DNA from: Isoetes taiwanensis
Lineage: Eukaryota > Streptophyta > Lycopodiopsida > Isoetales > Isoetaceae
DNA length: 64,000 nucleotides
Reading direction: 5' to 3'
Assembly (NCBI GenBank): GCA_021234155.1
Contig: JAJEKV010000045.1
Coordinates: forward strand, 10,672,631-10,736,630
This document shows, piece by piece, positions 1 through 12,355 of the stretch. Position 1 is the stretch's first letter. Every line of letters begins with the position of its first letter. Under the pieces are notes generated by a model. It ran no database searches and had not been told where the DNA came from. It saw only the letters and a list, made by a program, of their open reading frames with translations. Made by a program: the position numbers and the translations under genes.

Positions 1-560
1 CCAGTTATGATATTGTAAGGGCAACACAATTGATCCACGATTCCCGGTTGACAGCTCCCGGCCTCCGCGGGTCGCTACCAAGCCATGTCTCAATTGTCTT
101 ACCCTTATACATGAATTTAAATTAGATATGGAAGAATATAGGCTATGCTTCGAATACACCTTAAAAAAGGGGGAACATAAAAATAGGCAACCATTAACTT
201 AGGGCAAACTATTATCTAACCCTAATATCTTAACGTAAAATCCGGGTGGGCTTCTTTCTGCTCCCGTTATCCAATGAGAGTTTGACACGTGTCAGAAATT
301 CATTTCCGGGAATGTCACCCGAAATTGAGACCAAAGACAGAATTTTTTCCAGAATGTCGACCAAGGTTGAAGTTTTTGCACAATTTTTAAACACAATTTT
401 TACACAATGAAACAAGTTTTGAAACTTAAACTTTATACATGAAACTTAAAGTTTAAAGATGAAACTTTACAGATCAAAATTAGATGAAAAAAGTCATTTC
501 CATTGATCATATCAGTGTTTCATTGATCATATCAGTTCCAAAAACAAAAAGTTTGAAGTC

Positions 561-2711
561 TCAGCTTTCATTTCCAGAAATTTGCTTCAACAAAGTACCA
601 ATATCAAGTTTCCCACCGCCAGGAACAATTATGCAATTGTTAAAAACGCCACCTGAAATGCTAGTAGATCCAACTGACACATTTAAACCCAAACCCAAAG
701 CCTTCCTTGCAACAGGATTATCACCAGCAATCAAATTTAGGTCCACTGTATCCAAGAACGTGTCTGTGAAATCAGAATTTGATTCAGGTACAGAATTCAG
801 CTTCGCTACACACAACTGACCACTCAATCCTGTATTTTGCTGCTCCATATCAGAATTTTTACCTGCTACATAAAACAAGCTAATTATAAAAGAGGCTTAT
901 TATCAAACAACCTACATCATCTAACTATAACCTTTACCTGCTTCATTCTCCTGCATGCTACTAGAACTCACATTATCATTTGGAAGCTGCAACACCTGAA
1001 AATTCCCAGATTTCTGCCTTGAATCAAAAGCAGCCAACTCCTGCTAATACACATCATCAAACATCTTCCTAGATCCATCAGCGCTGAATGGCTGAGAAAC
1101 TATATTCATCGCTGCCTTTGCCTTCAATTCAACGGTCTTATCATACCTGCAATCATAATGCAAAAGTAATAAGAATACAAAATTTATAGAATGCAGAATC
1201 TAAATCGAAGAACAATTACCTCTTATACGATTCTGGATCCCGATGACCAGTGACGCACATTCCCACCTCAACAGGTATGTTCGCTCTTGCCAACCGACTA
1301 ACGACAGAAGTCCTTCCAGACTTTCCAGAAAAGACACCATCAATTCCAATCGTCTTCAGCATATACTTCATCCACGATCCAAGCACCTTTGCACTCACTC
1401 GATGTTTCTTATTGTACCAGACCTGCAAGCAGAAAATAAGTATTAACTAAAGCAAATAACAAACTAAAGCAAAGAAATTAAATTAAAGTTACCTCAGATT
1501 TTGGAACAGTGATAGCCTGCATGAAAACAAATGGCTTTCCATTCTCATTCTGCGGAGGAAGATGCCTGACAAGTTGTTTAAATGTAACAACTACGTCTTC
1601 TTCAAAACATTGGATCGGCTGCCTAAAAGACTCTTCTTGGTATTTCTTCATCGACACAACATAATTCTTACTCATTCTTTCACTGTACTGCAGACACTCA
1701 CTCCCATTCGATACCATAACTGTTACGACCAGCAAATAAAGTTCTTCTCTGCCTCTGATAGCAAATCTAGACATGCAGTAATACATAAACCGCTTTTGCA
1801 AGCCTCGACTATGGTGAATTCCATGATCGGCATCAGATAGTAGCGCTACTTCAGTGGCATAGCTAATCTCGTCTACTTTCTTGCGCTTGCCACAGACTCC
1901 AGGAGTACCTCTGGATCGTCTCATGGAGGCAATGCAAGATCGTCTAGCATTTGCAAAAATGGGCGAATGTCTAATATCAAAAGGTACCTCCTCCTTACCA
2001 GTTAATCCAATTCTGATTTCTTGTGCTCTACAAATTATCGCACCAAACTTTCTGAAGATATCCTGTATGCTGCAAGCACAAGAAACAAGTTATAATAATA
2101 AAATAAAAAACTAATTAACATGTAAAATACAGCACTTACCTCTCGGTTGGATATAATTTCCCATTCAGCTTGCATACCTGAAGCATGAACAACTCAAGTA
2201 ATCGTGCGAACTCCCTAATATCCATGTCTTCAATTTTCTTGTCCAATGGAAGTTTCTTGTACTTTCTCCACGCATCAAATCTTCTCCTAGCCCATTCAAC
2301 TTTCCCGGCAGATTTATTCTGACCTCCAGAATATACTTCCCTCACTAAATCAGAATCTAATTCTAAAAAAAGAGTTGAATTCCCTTCACCAGCCTTGTTC
2401 TGCTCTTGTTTTCCACTAGCTACCCCAACATGATTCACCGGAACATTTTCCTTACCCTCACTCTCATCGTCATCAGGAATGCAAACAGGAACAAATAAAC
2501 CTGGCATAAGCTTCACATCTGCAATATACTGCTGAAGGTCCTCTTCCCCAAACTCTTCCAGTAGCTTTGACTCGAAATCTAAGTCACTCTCATTCTCAAC
2601 ATCAGCTTCCACTTCTACTTCCTCCGGAAACTTCAGGTCGAAGCTTGCAACCTCAGCCATAACTAACAGGAACAACCACACAACAATGAACAACCTGCAA
2701 CATGACTTCAT
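561..2711 (-). pseudogene. Crypton-type tyrosine recombinase, five exons, one in-frame stop
   Basis: The exons on the minus strand are 2711-2140, 2069-1493, 1422-1220, 1146-938 and 865-561. All four introns are GT-AG and keep the phase. The first Met is at 2711 and a more plausible start is at 2660, because the leading 17 residues are hydrophobic. The N-terminal part is acidic, followed by an R-x-F-x-x-W motif and a KLNGKLYPT-like segment of the kind that precedes the catalytic domain in DUF3504/Crypton proteins. The catalytic core shows RGREE (first Arg), KSGR, TGHRDPESYKRY and the terminal Tyr. The usual His of HxxR is Lys. A TAG at 1046-1044 lies 34 codons after the Tyr, yet the frame stays open through the rest of exon 4 and exon 5 into a C-terminal FNNC-containing tail. 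I read it as a recent nonsense mutation. The enzyme would cut and rejoin DNA through a phosphotyrosine link. Confidence 0.78.
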
Positions 2712-2828
2712 ATTTAAACACTACAGAATGAAACCTGCAACAGAATGGAACCTGCAACACAATACAAAAACAAGTCAGACAGAAAGTAAACTAAAGAAAC
2801 TAAACAAATTGCCTAGTTAAATATTTAC

Positions 2829-3303
2829 CTCCAAATCAGTCAAGGAAATTCGAAAGTTCATAAAGATTCCACTTCCTAGCTTGCATGCAATACCAGAAAC
2901 CTTGCATGTGTGTACAAAAGCAAGAAAGTCGGAATATCTTACAGGAAACACAGCAGAATCATGATGATCCTTAAAAACCTGCAATCAAGAATCATATCAA
3001 AGTTAAAACTCGAAATGAATGTTAAAACTCGAAATAAATTTGTTTTGCAAACATAATAATCATATTTACCTCAATACAGATGCAAGTTTCTTCCCGAAAT
3101 CCTACAAAACAAACAAAATAACATCAGATTCAACAGAATAAAATGAAATGACAACAGAAAGAAGAACCTAAACCTAACAGTCTTTACCAAAAGGCAATGC
3201 AAAACTCCAGAACGAAAATACTCGTGAAGAGGTCGCCACAGAAGCAAAATACTCCAAGAACTCGCAAGAATCCTCACTGGAATACTTGAAGAAGTCGCCA
3301 GAT
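2829..3303 (-). other. Possible 5' exons upstream of the recombinase gene
   Basis: Three minus-strand segments (about 3320-3188, 3101-3070 and 2978-2829) are open and bounded by good GT-AG sites whose phases agree, reading for example YSDFLAFVHTCKVSG in the last one. There is no Met in the first segment, and I could not join the last one in phase to the exon that starts at 2711. They may be 5' leader exons, a separate short reading frame, or chance. The first segment ends against the CACTA insertion at 3349, so its natural upstream sequence now lies beyond 11687. Confidence 0.3.
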
Positions 3304-5558
3304 GCCGCAAAGATGCAAGCGCCTAACCTCAGCCTTCAAAAATCGCTTACACAAGGCCCCCAAAATCAAACCAATATGAATTTTCTTATATAGTTTGTTG
3401 GTGAAACCCAAATCCATAAATCAGTACATGTTAGTGGGTTCAAAAGTTTACAAACCATGTCTAGTTATCCAATATAGTTCATCAATATATTTTTCTAAGG
3501 TGATAAGCCAACATAGTTTTGTGACATGGTATTGAAACATGGCAATTTTAATTGGTCTTTGTAACAGCTTAAATTATACGATATGTACTATTGTTTGGTA
3601 TGTCAAGTTTAGTAGACTGGTATTTGATTGCGTCTATTTTCTTTAGTATATTGACATGGTAATTTTAAGCGCATAATTATCATGATGTTTTACAGTGATT
3701 AACCGCCAACACACAAGGTGGTAAATGATCTTCGCTTAAATATGATAATATGACTTTTTTTACCCTATTTTTCTCCATGGTACTAAAAACCTATTTATGT
3801 CACTTGGTTTTTCTAACAGCTTAAAATGTTGAGTTTTATTGGATGGTATATCGAGTGGAAATTTGATATAGTTTAAATTTGTTAATATGTTTTTTTTTTT
3901 TTCTATGATTTCGAATAGTCATTCAATACTGTTTTTAAACGTTTTACATATATATGATATTTAATAGTGCTTCCTAATATACGATATTTAATAGTGCTTC
4001 TTGAGTGGCATTTAGTGATACGATATTTGAAGCATGGTAAAATGTTAAATACGTAATGATTATTGATTGGTGGGTTTCATTTATGAAACAATTTACTCCT
4101 TGTTTTTATTTAGGACAAAAATAAGACAACATTTGGAATTAGTCATTCAAACGTTCTCTTATTATTCAAAAATTCAAAAATTTAGTACAATTCTGAAAGA
4201 CAAATTGTATAGATAAACAACTCTTTTAACACAAAGATTCTCCCACTAGTCCTCAAGTTTTAGTGACCATTGAGGGATGGAGGTTTCACTACAAATCTCT
4301 AAGGCACTAACAATGGGGTTGAAGATCCTATACGATCATCCTTCTCTTTGTCACAAAAGAGAGATCTTGGGACACACCAGAATGCAATTTGGCCCACCTT
4401 TGTGCCAGCAACAAGGAAAGCGCATCTGATGAGTTCACCAGTTTGAGAGATCATCATGCATTCTGATGACCATTCGAGAACCATAGATGCTAGCATGTAG
4501 CTTCTTGCTAGATGCTGTGCGTTTGTTGCTTGAGTACTCATCTTTGAACTTTTCTTCAAACGTTTGCCAACAGGAGGCTTAAAATCCTTAGAAGCATTTG
4601 AATGGTCATGGAATGCCTGCAAATTTGACACAATTAGATTTAAGAAATACAACTCCAAACAGAAAAATGAGCATCAGCCTAGCCTGACAGGAATGTCCAT
4701 GTTACAGTGGCAATAAGCACTCTAAAACCTTGATGTTACACTTCAGGAACATCAAACATACAATGTCTGGGTGGTGGATTCTCTCAATGCTCCTGCAATA
4801 AAAATATACCTGACCTTATAGATTCAGCACTAAACCATACCTTGAGATAGTCCTCCACCACTTGATCTGTTAGAGGCTTCTTCAACTTAAAGACATTCCA
4901 TGCAGACTTTAAAATACATTTCTTGCTAGGAGTGGATCGGTTCTTCAATCTTGATACCTTTCCTGCTGCATTGTTTAAGCCACGCCCAACCCTTGTCTGC
5001 CAACAGCAATAGGAGAACTATTATAACATTGAAAAGTCATATAGACAACCAGATGAGCACTTAATACTACATTTCACTGTCATCGCTGCAATACTCAGGA
5101 CAATTATGAATAAAAGCACCCAGCAACGATTTCCTGAGGTTTGGACTTGCTGATTAATTAAGTCTTATTTCCCAGCATCTATATACCTCCATAAGGCTGA
5201 AAACTGAATGGTGATTATCAGACACGTGAGGGACTGCGATTTCAGCAATGCAGTCTTATTTATGCTAACCGATCAACTCGGGTTTATTATTGAAATGTGA
5301 CAATCAGAAAAGTCAACAAGATCTCAAACCTAGGTCAACCTATTAAGCAGGTACGAATGGATGGACGTATAAGCTGATAGAATTATGTGTCCTTGCAGGA
5401 GCTCAAAGAATAAATCTGCAGCTCTTATCAGCTAATCTACAACTTCACTAGATAAAGGTGAAGAATCTGCAGCTTCATTGTGTCTGAGTTGAACGCAGAA
5501 ACGTATGCAACAAAAATCCGTTATGGCTCTTGCATTGAACTCTTTTACACAGCCATGA

Positions 5559-7844
5559 GGGGATCCGAACACTATTCGTGAAGAAGAAGAACTCTCACCT
5601 ACGCACTTGACCATGAAGCAAACAACCATGATGCAGCAAACAACGCTCACCAAATGTCAAGTAGGATGGCAAAAGAAATGGATACAGTTGGCTGAATTGG
5701 AAGTTGGTAAGATGCTTATTGAATGTAATCTTCCGTTTAGAATTTTGGACACTCCTAGTTGGAAGCAAATGGTGGAGGCATTGTCTCAAATAGGTACAAA
5801 AACCTCAGGTCCATCTTCAATGACACTTACAAGGAAATTGATTCCATCCACATACAATGAGGTAACAATTGAGATCTCTCAAATTGAAAAGAAATGGACT
5901 CGGTTTGGATGCACCGTGATGACAGATGGATGGGTTGACATGAGAAAGCGAGGTCTTTACAATGTTATGATATCTTCTGCATTTGGAACAATCTACAAGA
6001 AGTCCTTTGACATGAGTGGTGCAGGTGTAAGTGTTACAGGAGAGTTATTGTTCGAGAAGATGAGTGAAATCATTGAGGAAATTGGGCCTCAAAATGTAGT
6101 GCAAGTGATAACTGATAATGGAGCAAATTGTGTTTCTATGGGGAACTTGTTAGAGGGGAAGTATACGTCCTTAGTATGGACTCCTTGTGCATCGCATAGC
6201 TTGAACTTATTATTGAAGGATGTTGCCAAAATCCCTTGGATTAAGAATGTCATTGTCACAGGTGAGCAAATCGTGACTCTATTTACAAGAAAGAAGAAGG
6301 CCCTATCAATTTATCGCAAATATGCTAAGTTAGAGCTCTTGAAACCAGCTAAGACCAGGTTTGGATCAAGGTTCATTATGATTGAGCGCTTGACAAAAGT
6401 ATGGAAAGCTTTGAGACAAACCGTGGTTTCAGATTCCTGGCTTGCTTGGAATGATTCTAAACTAGCAGAAAGTGAGGCGGTTCAACTTTTAATATTGGAT
6501 TCCAGTAATGAGCGTGCCTTTCAAGAGATCACAGAAATTGTGCGTCCAATGTATTCTGTTCTACGTCTCACTGATAGAGAAGGTTCGACGCTTGGATTGC
6601 TTTATGAGTTCATGGATCGCATCAACAAAGCACTCCAAAAGCTCGAAGAGAAAGATCCATCCACGACGAGCAGGTAATTCAGTTAGTTAAAAGCATTCTC
6701 GTTCTTTTTCCTAAATCAATCATTGTTGTTAGTTTATTAGATTAACAATCTTTTTATGATGCATCATGTATATTATATAACAGAATTCAAGAAATAAAAG
6801 ACAAGGTCACATCTCTTAGGAATTGGTTCCATCGACCAATTCATGCCGTTGCTCACTTACTCCATCCTTTATGGAGAGATGCAGATGACACTAGTATAAG
6901 TGCTGAGCTTCATGACGGTTGGATTTCATACTTGAGTCGCATACTTAACGAGGATTATGAAGTAGCGGATAAGTTATACGATGATTTGCTCCAGTTTCGA
7001 GGGAGAATGGGTGGTTTCAATAATCCCATAGCTGAATCTCTTAGTGCTATGGCTAAACCTGTCACATGGTGGGAAAAGTATGGTGGATGCACACCCGAAC
7101 TTCAAAAGTTAGCTCTAAAAGTCTTGTCTCAGGTGAAGCCTTTTTTATTTAGCAAAATTACTCTCTTCTTTTTATAAATTTCTGATTTTTCATAATTGGA
7201 AATGCTAGGATTGTTCTACTGGTGCAGTAGAGAGAAACTGGTCAGCCCATTCTCTGATTCATACAAAAAGGAGAAACAAGTTGAAAACAGAGACTCTACA
7301 TAGGCTGATCTATTGTAGGGAGAACTTACGGGCCTTGCGCAAATATAAGAAGCTTAGTGGACCCAAACAGGTAAACTACCATATTTTGAATTATTATTTA
7401 TCTTTTTTTCTGATGGTGGTGGTGTTTTGCTTCTTACAGGTAGACCCTAATGAGATTGACGTGTTTAAAAGCCCTGAATTATATAGAACCTTGTTTTTGG
7501 AGGTCTCCGGATCAAGAAGATCCACTCGTTCCCGCTCTAGTAGAAACCAAAATGCTAGCTCTAGTAATCCAAGGAGGGGTGGAAGAGTTAGAGGACGTGG
7601 GGGAAGAAGAGGACGTGGAAGAGTTCAACAAGATGTCATGTTAGTAGACGAAGAAGAGGAGGAAGAGGAAGACGAAGAGTACGAGGAAGAGGAAGAGGAA
7701 GAGGAAGTAGATGACATTGATTCTTCTGATTCTGAAACTGAAGAAGGGGAAGAAGATGGTGGTTCTGAGGAGGAAGAAGGAGAAGGTGATGACCTTGAGG
7801 AGGAAGAGGAAGTGGGATTAGAGGGCTCTTCTTCATCTGGCTAA
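5559..7844 (+). CDS. hAT-family transposase (DUF659 plus C-terminal dimerisation domain), four exons
   Basis: The exons are 5559/5613-6673, 6784-7132, 7209-7370 and 7440-7844, joined in phase by GT-AG introns. The first usable ATG is at 5613; the frame is open from 5559 after an apparent acceptor near 5550. Exon 1 carries a DUF659-type core: MTDGWVD, then VQVITDNGANCV and TPCASHSLNLLLKD, the RNase-H-like acidic motifs of hAT transposases. Exon 3 has the hAT hallmark VERNWSAHSLIHTKRRNKL. Exon 4 ends in an RG-rich stretch and a long Glu/Asp-rich tail. No BED zinc finger was found upstream, so the 5' end is probably missing or in an exon I cannot see. The reading frames are intact over about 670 codons. 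It lies antisense within an intron of the captured gene. Confidence 0.85.
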
Positions 7845-8017
7845 AACTATCTATTAGTTATTTTCGTATTTGTCTGTTCACTTGTCATTTTACTTGCTTT
7901 GATCTAAACACGTTTTCTGGTTCGGTTATGCTAATGTTTGAACACTTTTCTACTAAGTTTATGAACTACTAGTATATCTATGGCTGCTTATTAAAGTATT
8001 TGCCATCTTTTTTTTTT

Positions 8018-8126
8018 TTTTTACAAACGCATCTTAACGCATCTAAAAATCTTAGATGCTTAGATGCTTAAGATGCTCAGATGTGTCGCATCTAACGCAT
8101 CTCTCTTAAGATGTGTTTGAACACTG
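8018..8126. repeat. Subterminal repeats and likely right terminus of the first hAT element
   Basis: After a T-tract the sequence holds six or more copies of GCATCT/AGATGC-like motifs in both orientations. It then ends with a segment whose reverse complement begins CAGTGTTCAAACACATC, a typical hAT-style terminus, at 8126. The next 8 bases (8127-8134) would be the target duplication, but I found no matching left terminus or duplication upstream of 5559. The left end may be deleted. Confidence 0.45.
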
Positions 8127-9165
8127 CAAAGGCAACAGGATCTTAGGAAGTGAAAGACAAGAGCACACAGGCTCATTTCCAAATGCTTAGCTATCTTTCA
8201 ATTGCAACAAATTTTCCACAAGAATTATTCTCAGGGTTTACAATATAACCAGAAGCCATGGATCTGCAGGTATTACCATATGTGAGCAATTCAGATCTAT
8301 TTTTTGACAAGGTGATAAGAATTCTCCATAGTCGGACGATAAATTCTGCATAGCATCAATCTTACTTGGTTGTTCAAACAATTCCTTCCTGAGAAAATGT
8401 AAATGTGTTATAACGCCAACAACAAAAGATTCCAAAACAGCAAGTAACGCACCTAACTAGAAACAAATGTAACCTGACAAATCCATATTCAACAAACTGT
8501 TTCAAGTGCAAGGATGGAAAGGTGCAAGCATATGCTCACCGATCGAAATGGGTTGAACCTTGATTTGTTGTAAGGTCTACAATCTGCAAAAATTAAAAAC
8601 ATGCACCACTCAAAGAGTATTTATAAAATGGAACATTGCAGTAAAAGCAATTAAGCTACATAAACAAAAAATCTGAAGTACTCACAGATGTCTGCCTTTC
8701 CCCAAAGTCATTTTCAATACAAAAGTCATAAAGGAAAAATTGTAGTTGCACAAAAGGAAAAACAATTTGCTGGAGACAGAAAAATGAATGTAAGTTATAG
8801 TTTTTTTACCTCCTCGTTAAAAGGGCGTCTGCTACTTAAAGATGTCTGATATCTGCAGCATCTAAAAGCACCTATTCATCTTTTCTGCTAAGCTGCAAAT
8901 AATACAAAGTTTACCTGGTATCGAGATGCTTGAAAGATGAGGCAAAGCTCCTCCCAAGCATTAGTTTTTGCTTACAGCTCTGAATGCATAGACTGATGTA
9001 GGCTATGGTGTTGGACATGGCAGTAATCAAAATGCCGCCGAGGCAAAACCTAATATGGAGAACACGTGCTCTATACACCGCCTCATATTTTGTATTCTCA
9101 TACTCAGCCGATCCAGAATTGCCATAGCCGCACCTTTGCCGCCAAAATGCTTGTCCTAACCCCAT

Positions 9166-11686
9166 GTTTTGCCTTTTACAACCAGATCAGCTCCATCCTT
9201 CCTTGCATGCCGAACAATCGTCCTATTCCCTTATCTTTTCTCATGATGTATTGCATGGGATAGATCATGTATTGCATGTATTCGATCTGAAGAGCTCCTT
9301 CTGGGTATGAGGTCTCTCTGAGAAGAGGCACTTAGGGTTTTAGTCTCCACAAACCCTAACTCTAGCACTTCGATTTCTGTTAAACCTTCGATGCTCAGCG
9401 ATCCAATGAGATAGCCGACATGTCATTTACATGTCCACCATAAGATTAAGCATCTCGATACATTCCCAAGTCCATTTACACAAAAGACAATTTATACCAT
9501 GGTTCATTATGCAAATAACTTAAGACAACAGTTTGTTTTATTTACTCGTCCACCACTAGGACATAAGCATGATTTTGCTATGTGTATACCTCCTTGAAAA
9601 TGCCATAAAAAATAAAAACCATAAATCACTACTTCTATTTGCTTGTCGGCTTCTCCCCCTTAGTCAATACCGCCTTGATTTATTTCCTATTTACAACAAT
9701 AACCACATGCAATGTTCTTACCGTGTATTTTTTGCAATTGAGCACTAGTCCCTTGCCCAATGCCCCAAATAAAATTTCAAAATGAATTTTGCACACTTTC
9801 CAAAGGCACAAGGGTCTCTATATGCTCCCTGATTTATATTCACCATGCTATTCTTGGGAAGTTCACAAAGTTTGGTTAAGACCTTAAGCCTTCTAGACCT
9901 GTCCGTCATGTACTACTATTCCTAGACTTAACCCATAGTTCCTAAAGCATTTCCTATGAATGGCCACATTCTATGATTTTAAGAACTGCAATGTGGCCAC
10001 TTACCTCCCTAAGGTACATGCCACATGCCTCTAAATAGAAAGTAGTGCCCAAGAAAGACCTTGTGCCTACATTTCTAAAGGCCCCATGAACCATGCTTGA
10101 TTATCTGTCAAACTGTCACTCGATCCTATTTTTCAAACACCCATGTCAAAACCAACATTATATGCATGCTCCATGCCCATTATGTGGGTATACCCATGCA
10201 CTATACTCCCCTAGAGTTCTTGGTCCATGCTATCCTACTTACCCTGCAGAGGTTATGCTCCAATGGTTACATGCCACAGTCTGTATTTTCTGACCATATG
10301 GACCAGTTTACACAATGATCTGGGCTGTCAAAACTTACAACTGATCAAACCATAGGGTTCTCGGCGTGATCCTGTTTGGCAAGGGAGGGTGTCATCCTTT
10401 GTTCCTTGGAGTTGTTCAAGACCATATGGGTGCATATTTTATCTTTGGTACATTCGCACCGGTGGTTAAGTTAAGATTGGGTTAAAGTTTTAACAGTTTT
10501 CAGGTTCACACCACAAGTTAGGTTAGTATTTCGTTAAGTTAATATTTAGCATTCCGTTAAATTTTTTAACCTAAAATCCTTAACCCAAACTATCTTCACA
10601 CCATTTTACGTTACGTTACAAATTTAACAGAATGATAACACAAAATCGAAATTGAACTGAAAACGCTGGTTATCTCCAGCTCGAGCATTGGGATGCTGGT
10701 TGCGGAGGCCGTAGGTCGGGGCGGGCGCTGGTCTCGACATTTTGATCAGGTTAGACTATGCGTTGGATAAATGTTCAGACTTCGATGTAGATGAACTATG
10801 GTGGATACTCCTTTTTTTGGACTTGCAATAGCTGTAGTTCCCTATCGATGGGTAGGCAAACAGATTTCCACATTGCTCTGCAATAACTAGAAGGGACTGA
10901 GAAAGAAAAGGGGATAACATTACTGTGTTGAGAAAGTAGGAATTGTTCTTCAAAAAAGAGAAAAAAAGTAGGGAAGCATTGTTTAGAAGATTTAAACAAA
11001 ATAGTTGCTATTACTAGTAGTTAATATATAAAAATTAGTAATGATAGTAAGGACTGAGACAATTGTGTAATATAGCTGCAAAAAACTAGATTATAAAAAA
11101 CTATTAACAAGCATAGGAAATAACCTCTTTGCAAAAGCCAACATGGTTTTCAAACTAACAACAAAAACTTGATAGTATAAGAATTATGTTGAAAAACATA
11201 TATGATAACGACAACTAGTATCTGAAAGCATCCAAAATTATAATATTGAAAACACATATGTAAAAAGCATATGAAGAATTAATGATGATTTTAAGAAACC
11301 ATTTTAAGATCTAGAATGCGTATAATTAAATGTGGTATGAACTACGATGGTTTTGCAAAGTCAACATATACTTAAAACACATCGGTGATTTCAAAAAACC
11401 ATTGTACTATGTAGAATTTGAGTAATTAAACATGATATGAACTAGCAATGATTTTACAAAATCAATGTATGCTTAGAAACCATCTTACAAACTAGTGATA
11501 ATTTATATAAACTAGTTTAAATTTTAGAATTAGTACAAAAAGTATGATATGAACTACTAATAATTTTGCAAAACTATCAAAGACACATGGTTTTTATTGA
11601 CATTATAAATTGTTGTATAAAAAAACCATATACATACTGGTTTTCATGTTGATTTTTAATACAAGTTTATTTTTGGGGGCCTTGTG
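9166..11686. other. Non-coding interior and right arm of the CACTA element
   Basis: No convincing gene. 9260-9400 looks like the 5' leader of the captured gene (minus strand). 10430-10640 holds short inverted GGTTAAGTTAAG/CTTAACC-like motifs. From about 11100 to 11686 the DNA is AT-rich with many degenerate ATGGTT/AACCAT repeats in both orientations, the right subterminal region of the CACTA element. Confidence 0.5.
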
Positions 11687-11723
11687 TTAATACTACTCAA
11701 AAATCAAGAAAATGCTCCAAGAC

Positions 11724-12238
11724 CAGGGTTGCCCTTAAGGGGCTATTTATAGCCAAATGGCTATATTATGAATATTTTTGAAAATGAGATACTAAAGCTG
11801 AATAGGTTACTATTGAAAATAAATTATCTTCTTTCGCCAAAGTTTTAACATTTCATCCTCCCACCTTTCTTAAATTAGCCATGCATTTTTTAGCTCAAAT
11901 CTAGAGCTTCGCCTTCAGTTCTATGGATCTATAACCATTGTAGCTCAAGTGATTGTTTGGTAGCTCTAGTGGACCATAGTAGAATACTAAAATAATCAAC
12001 AACTACTCATTTTTTGCTACACATAATAGGTTTCTTTAATCCTTTTAAGTTGTATGTGAATTGACATCTAATTTATTTATTTCAATTACCACAATAATGT
12101 TGGCAAGATTCGCCAGAGTTTCTATGAAACAGTTCAAGTTGCAAAAAGTAATCGCCTACAAAATTAATATAGAAAGCTTATGATTCGCCTCATCTTATAA
12201 ATCACGCCTATGCGGTTATGGCCTTAAGGGCAACCCTG
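11724..12238. mobile_element. Non-autonomous hAT element (MITE), 515 bp
   Basis: The ends are inverted copies of CAGGGTTGCCCTTAAGG (left from 11724, right ending 12238). They are flanked by an exact 8-bp direct repeat TCCAAGAC (11716-11723 and 12239-12246). The 8-bp duplication and CAGGG terminus are classic hAT features. The interior is AT-rich and has no coding potential. Confidence 0.88.
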
Positions 12239-12297
12239 TCCAAGACTATGCTTACTATATGCACCGCAACCTAGCGCTTCAGCTCATACACAAAAGA

Positions 12298-12355
12298 AGG
12301 CCGGCGCCATAGCTAAAACAAACAAAAAAGAGCCGGCGCCATAGCTAAATCTTGG
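12298..12355. repeat. Short direct repeat CCGGCGCCATAGCTAAA
   Basis: The 17-bp sequence occurs twice, about 34 bp apart, in the presumed 5' region of the recombinase element between the MITE and the right TIR. The GGCGCC core is palindromic. Function unknown. Confidence 0.6.

Larger units (their letters stand above)
4299..9165 (-). pseudogene. Captured host-gene fragment, seven exons, possibly TFIIIC-delta/WD40-like
   Basis: The minus-strand exons are 9165-8915, 8852-8810, 8769-8686, 8583-8540, 8388-8277, 4996-4841 and 4616-4299 (stop). All have GT-AG borders and the codon phase is kept across every junction, giving about 335 residues. The last exon reads ARSYMLASMVLEWS followed by AGTKVGQIAFW, which recalls the WD40-like 'AWSP ... 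GGKSGKISFW' region of plant TFIIIC90/delta-like transducin proteins. That match is from memory and weak. Upstream (about 9330-9370) the minus strand carries AAACCCTAA-type leader sequence, so a promoter and 5' UTR may have been captured too. The intron between 8277 and 4996 contains a hAT gene on the other strand. The protein is much shorter than a full TFIIIC subunit. Confidence 0.5.
3350..11686. mobile_element. CACTA-type (EnSpm-like) element with captured gene exons
   Basis: The left end at 3350 and the right end at 11686 are perfect 16-bp inverted copies, CACAAGGCCCCCAAAA. Both are flanked by the direct repeat TTA (3347-3349 and 11687-11689), the 3-bp duplication typical of CACTA elements. 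About 0.7 kb inside the left end and 0.6 kb inside the right end are full of short degenerate ATGGT/ACCAT motifs, as expected for subterminal transposase-binding repeats. No CACTA transposase is visible, so the element is probably non-autonomous. It holds a captured multi-exon gene fragment (9165-4299) and a hAT gene (5559-7844). The family name rests on ends and duplication length only. Confidence 0.72.

Noticed and set aside
7636-7836. Leu/Pro-rich minus-strand open frame
   Set aside because: Shadow of the Glu-rich tail of the hAT transposase on the other strand.
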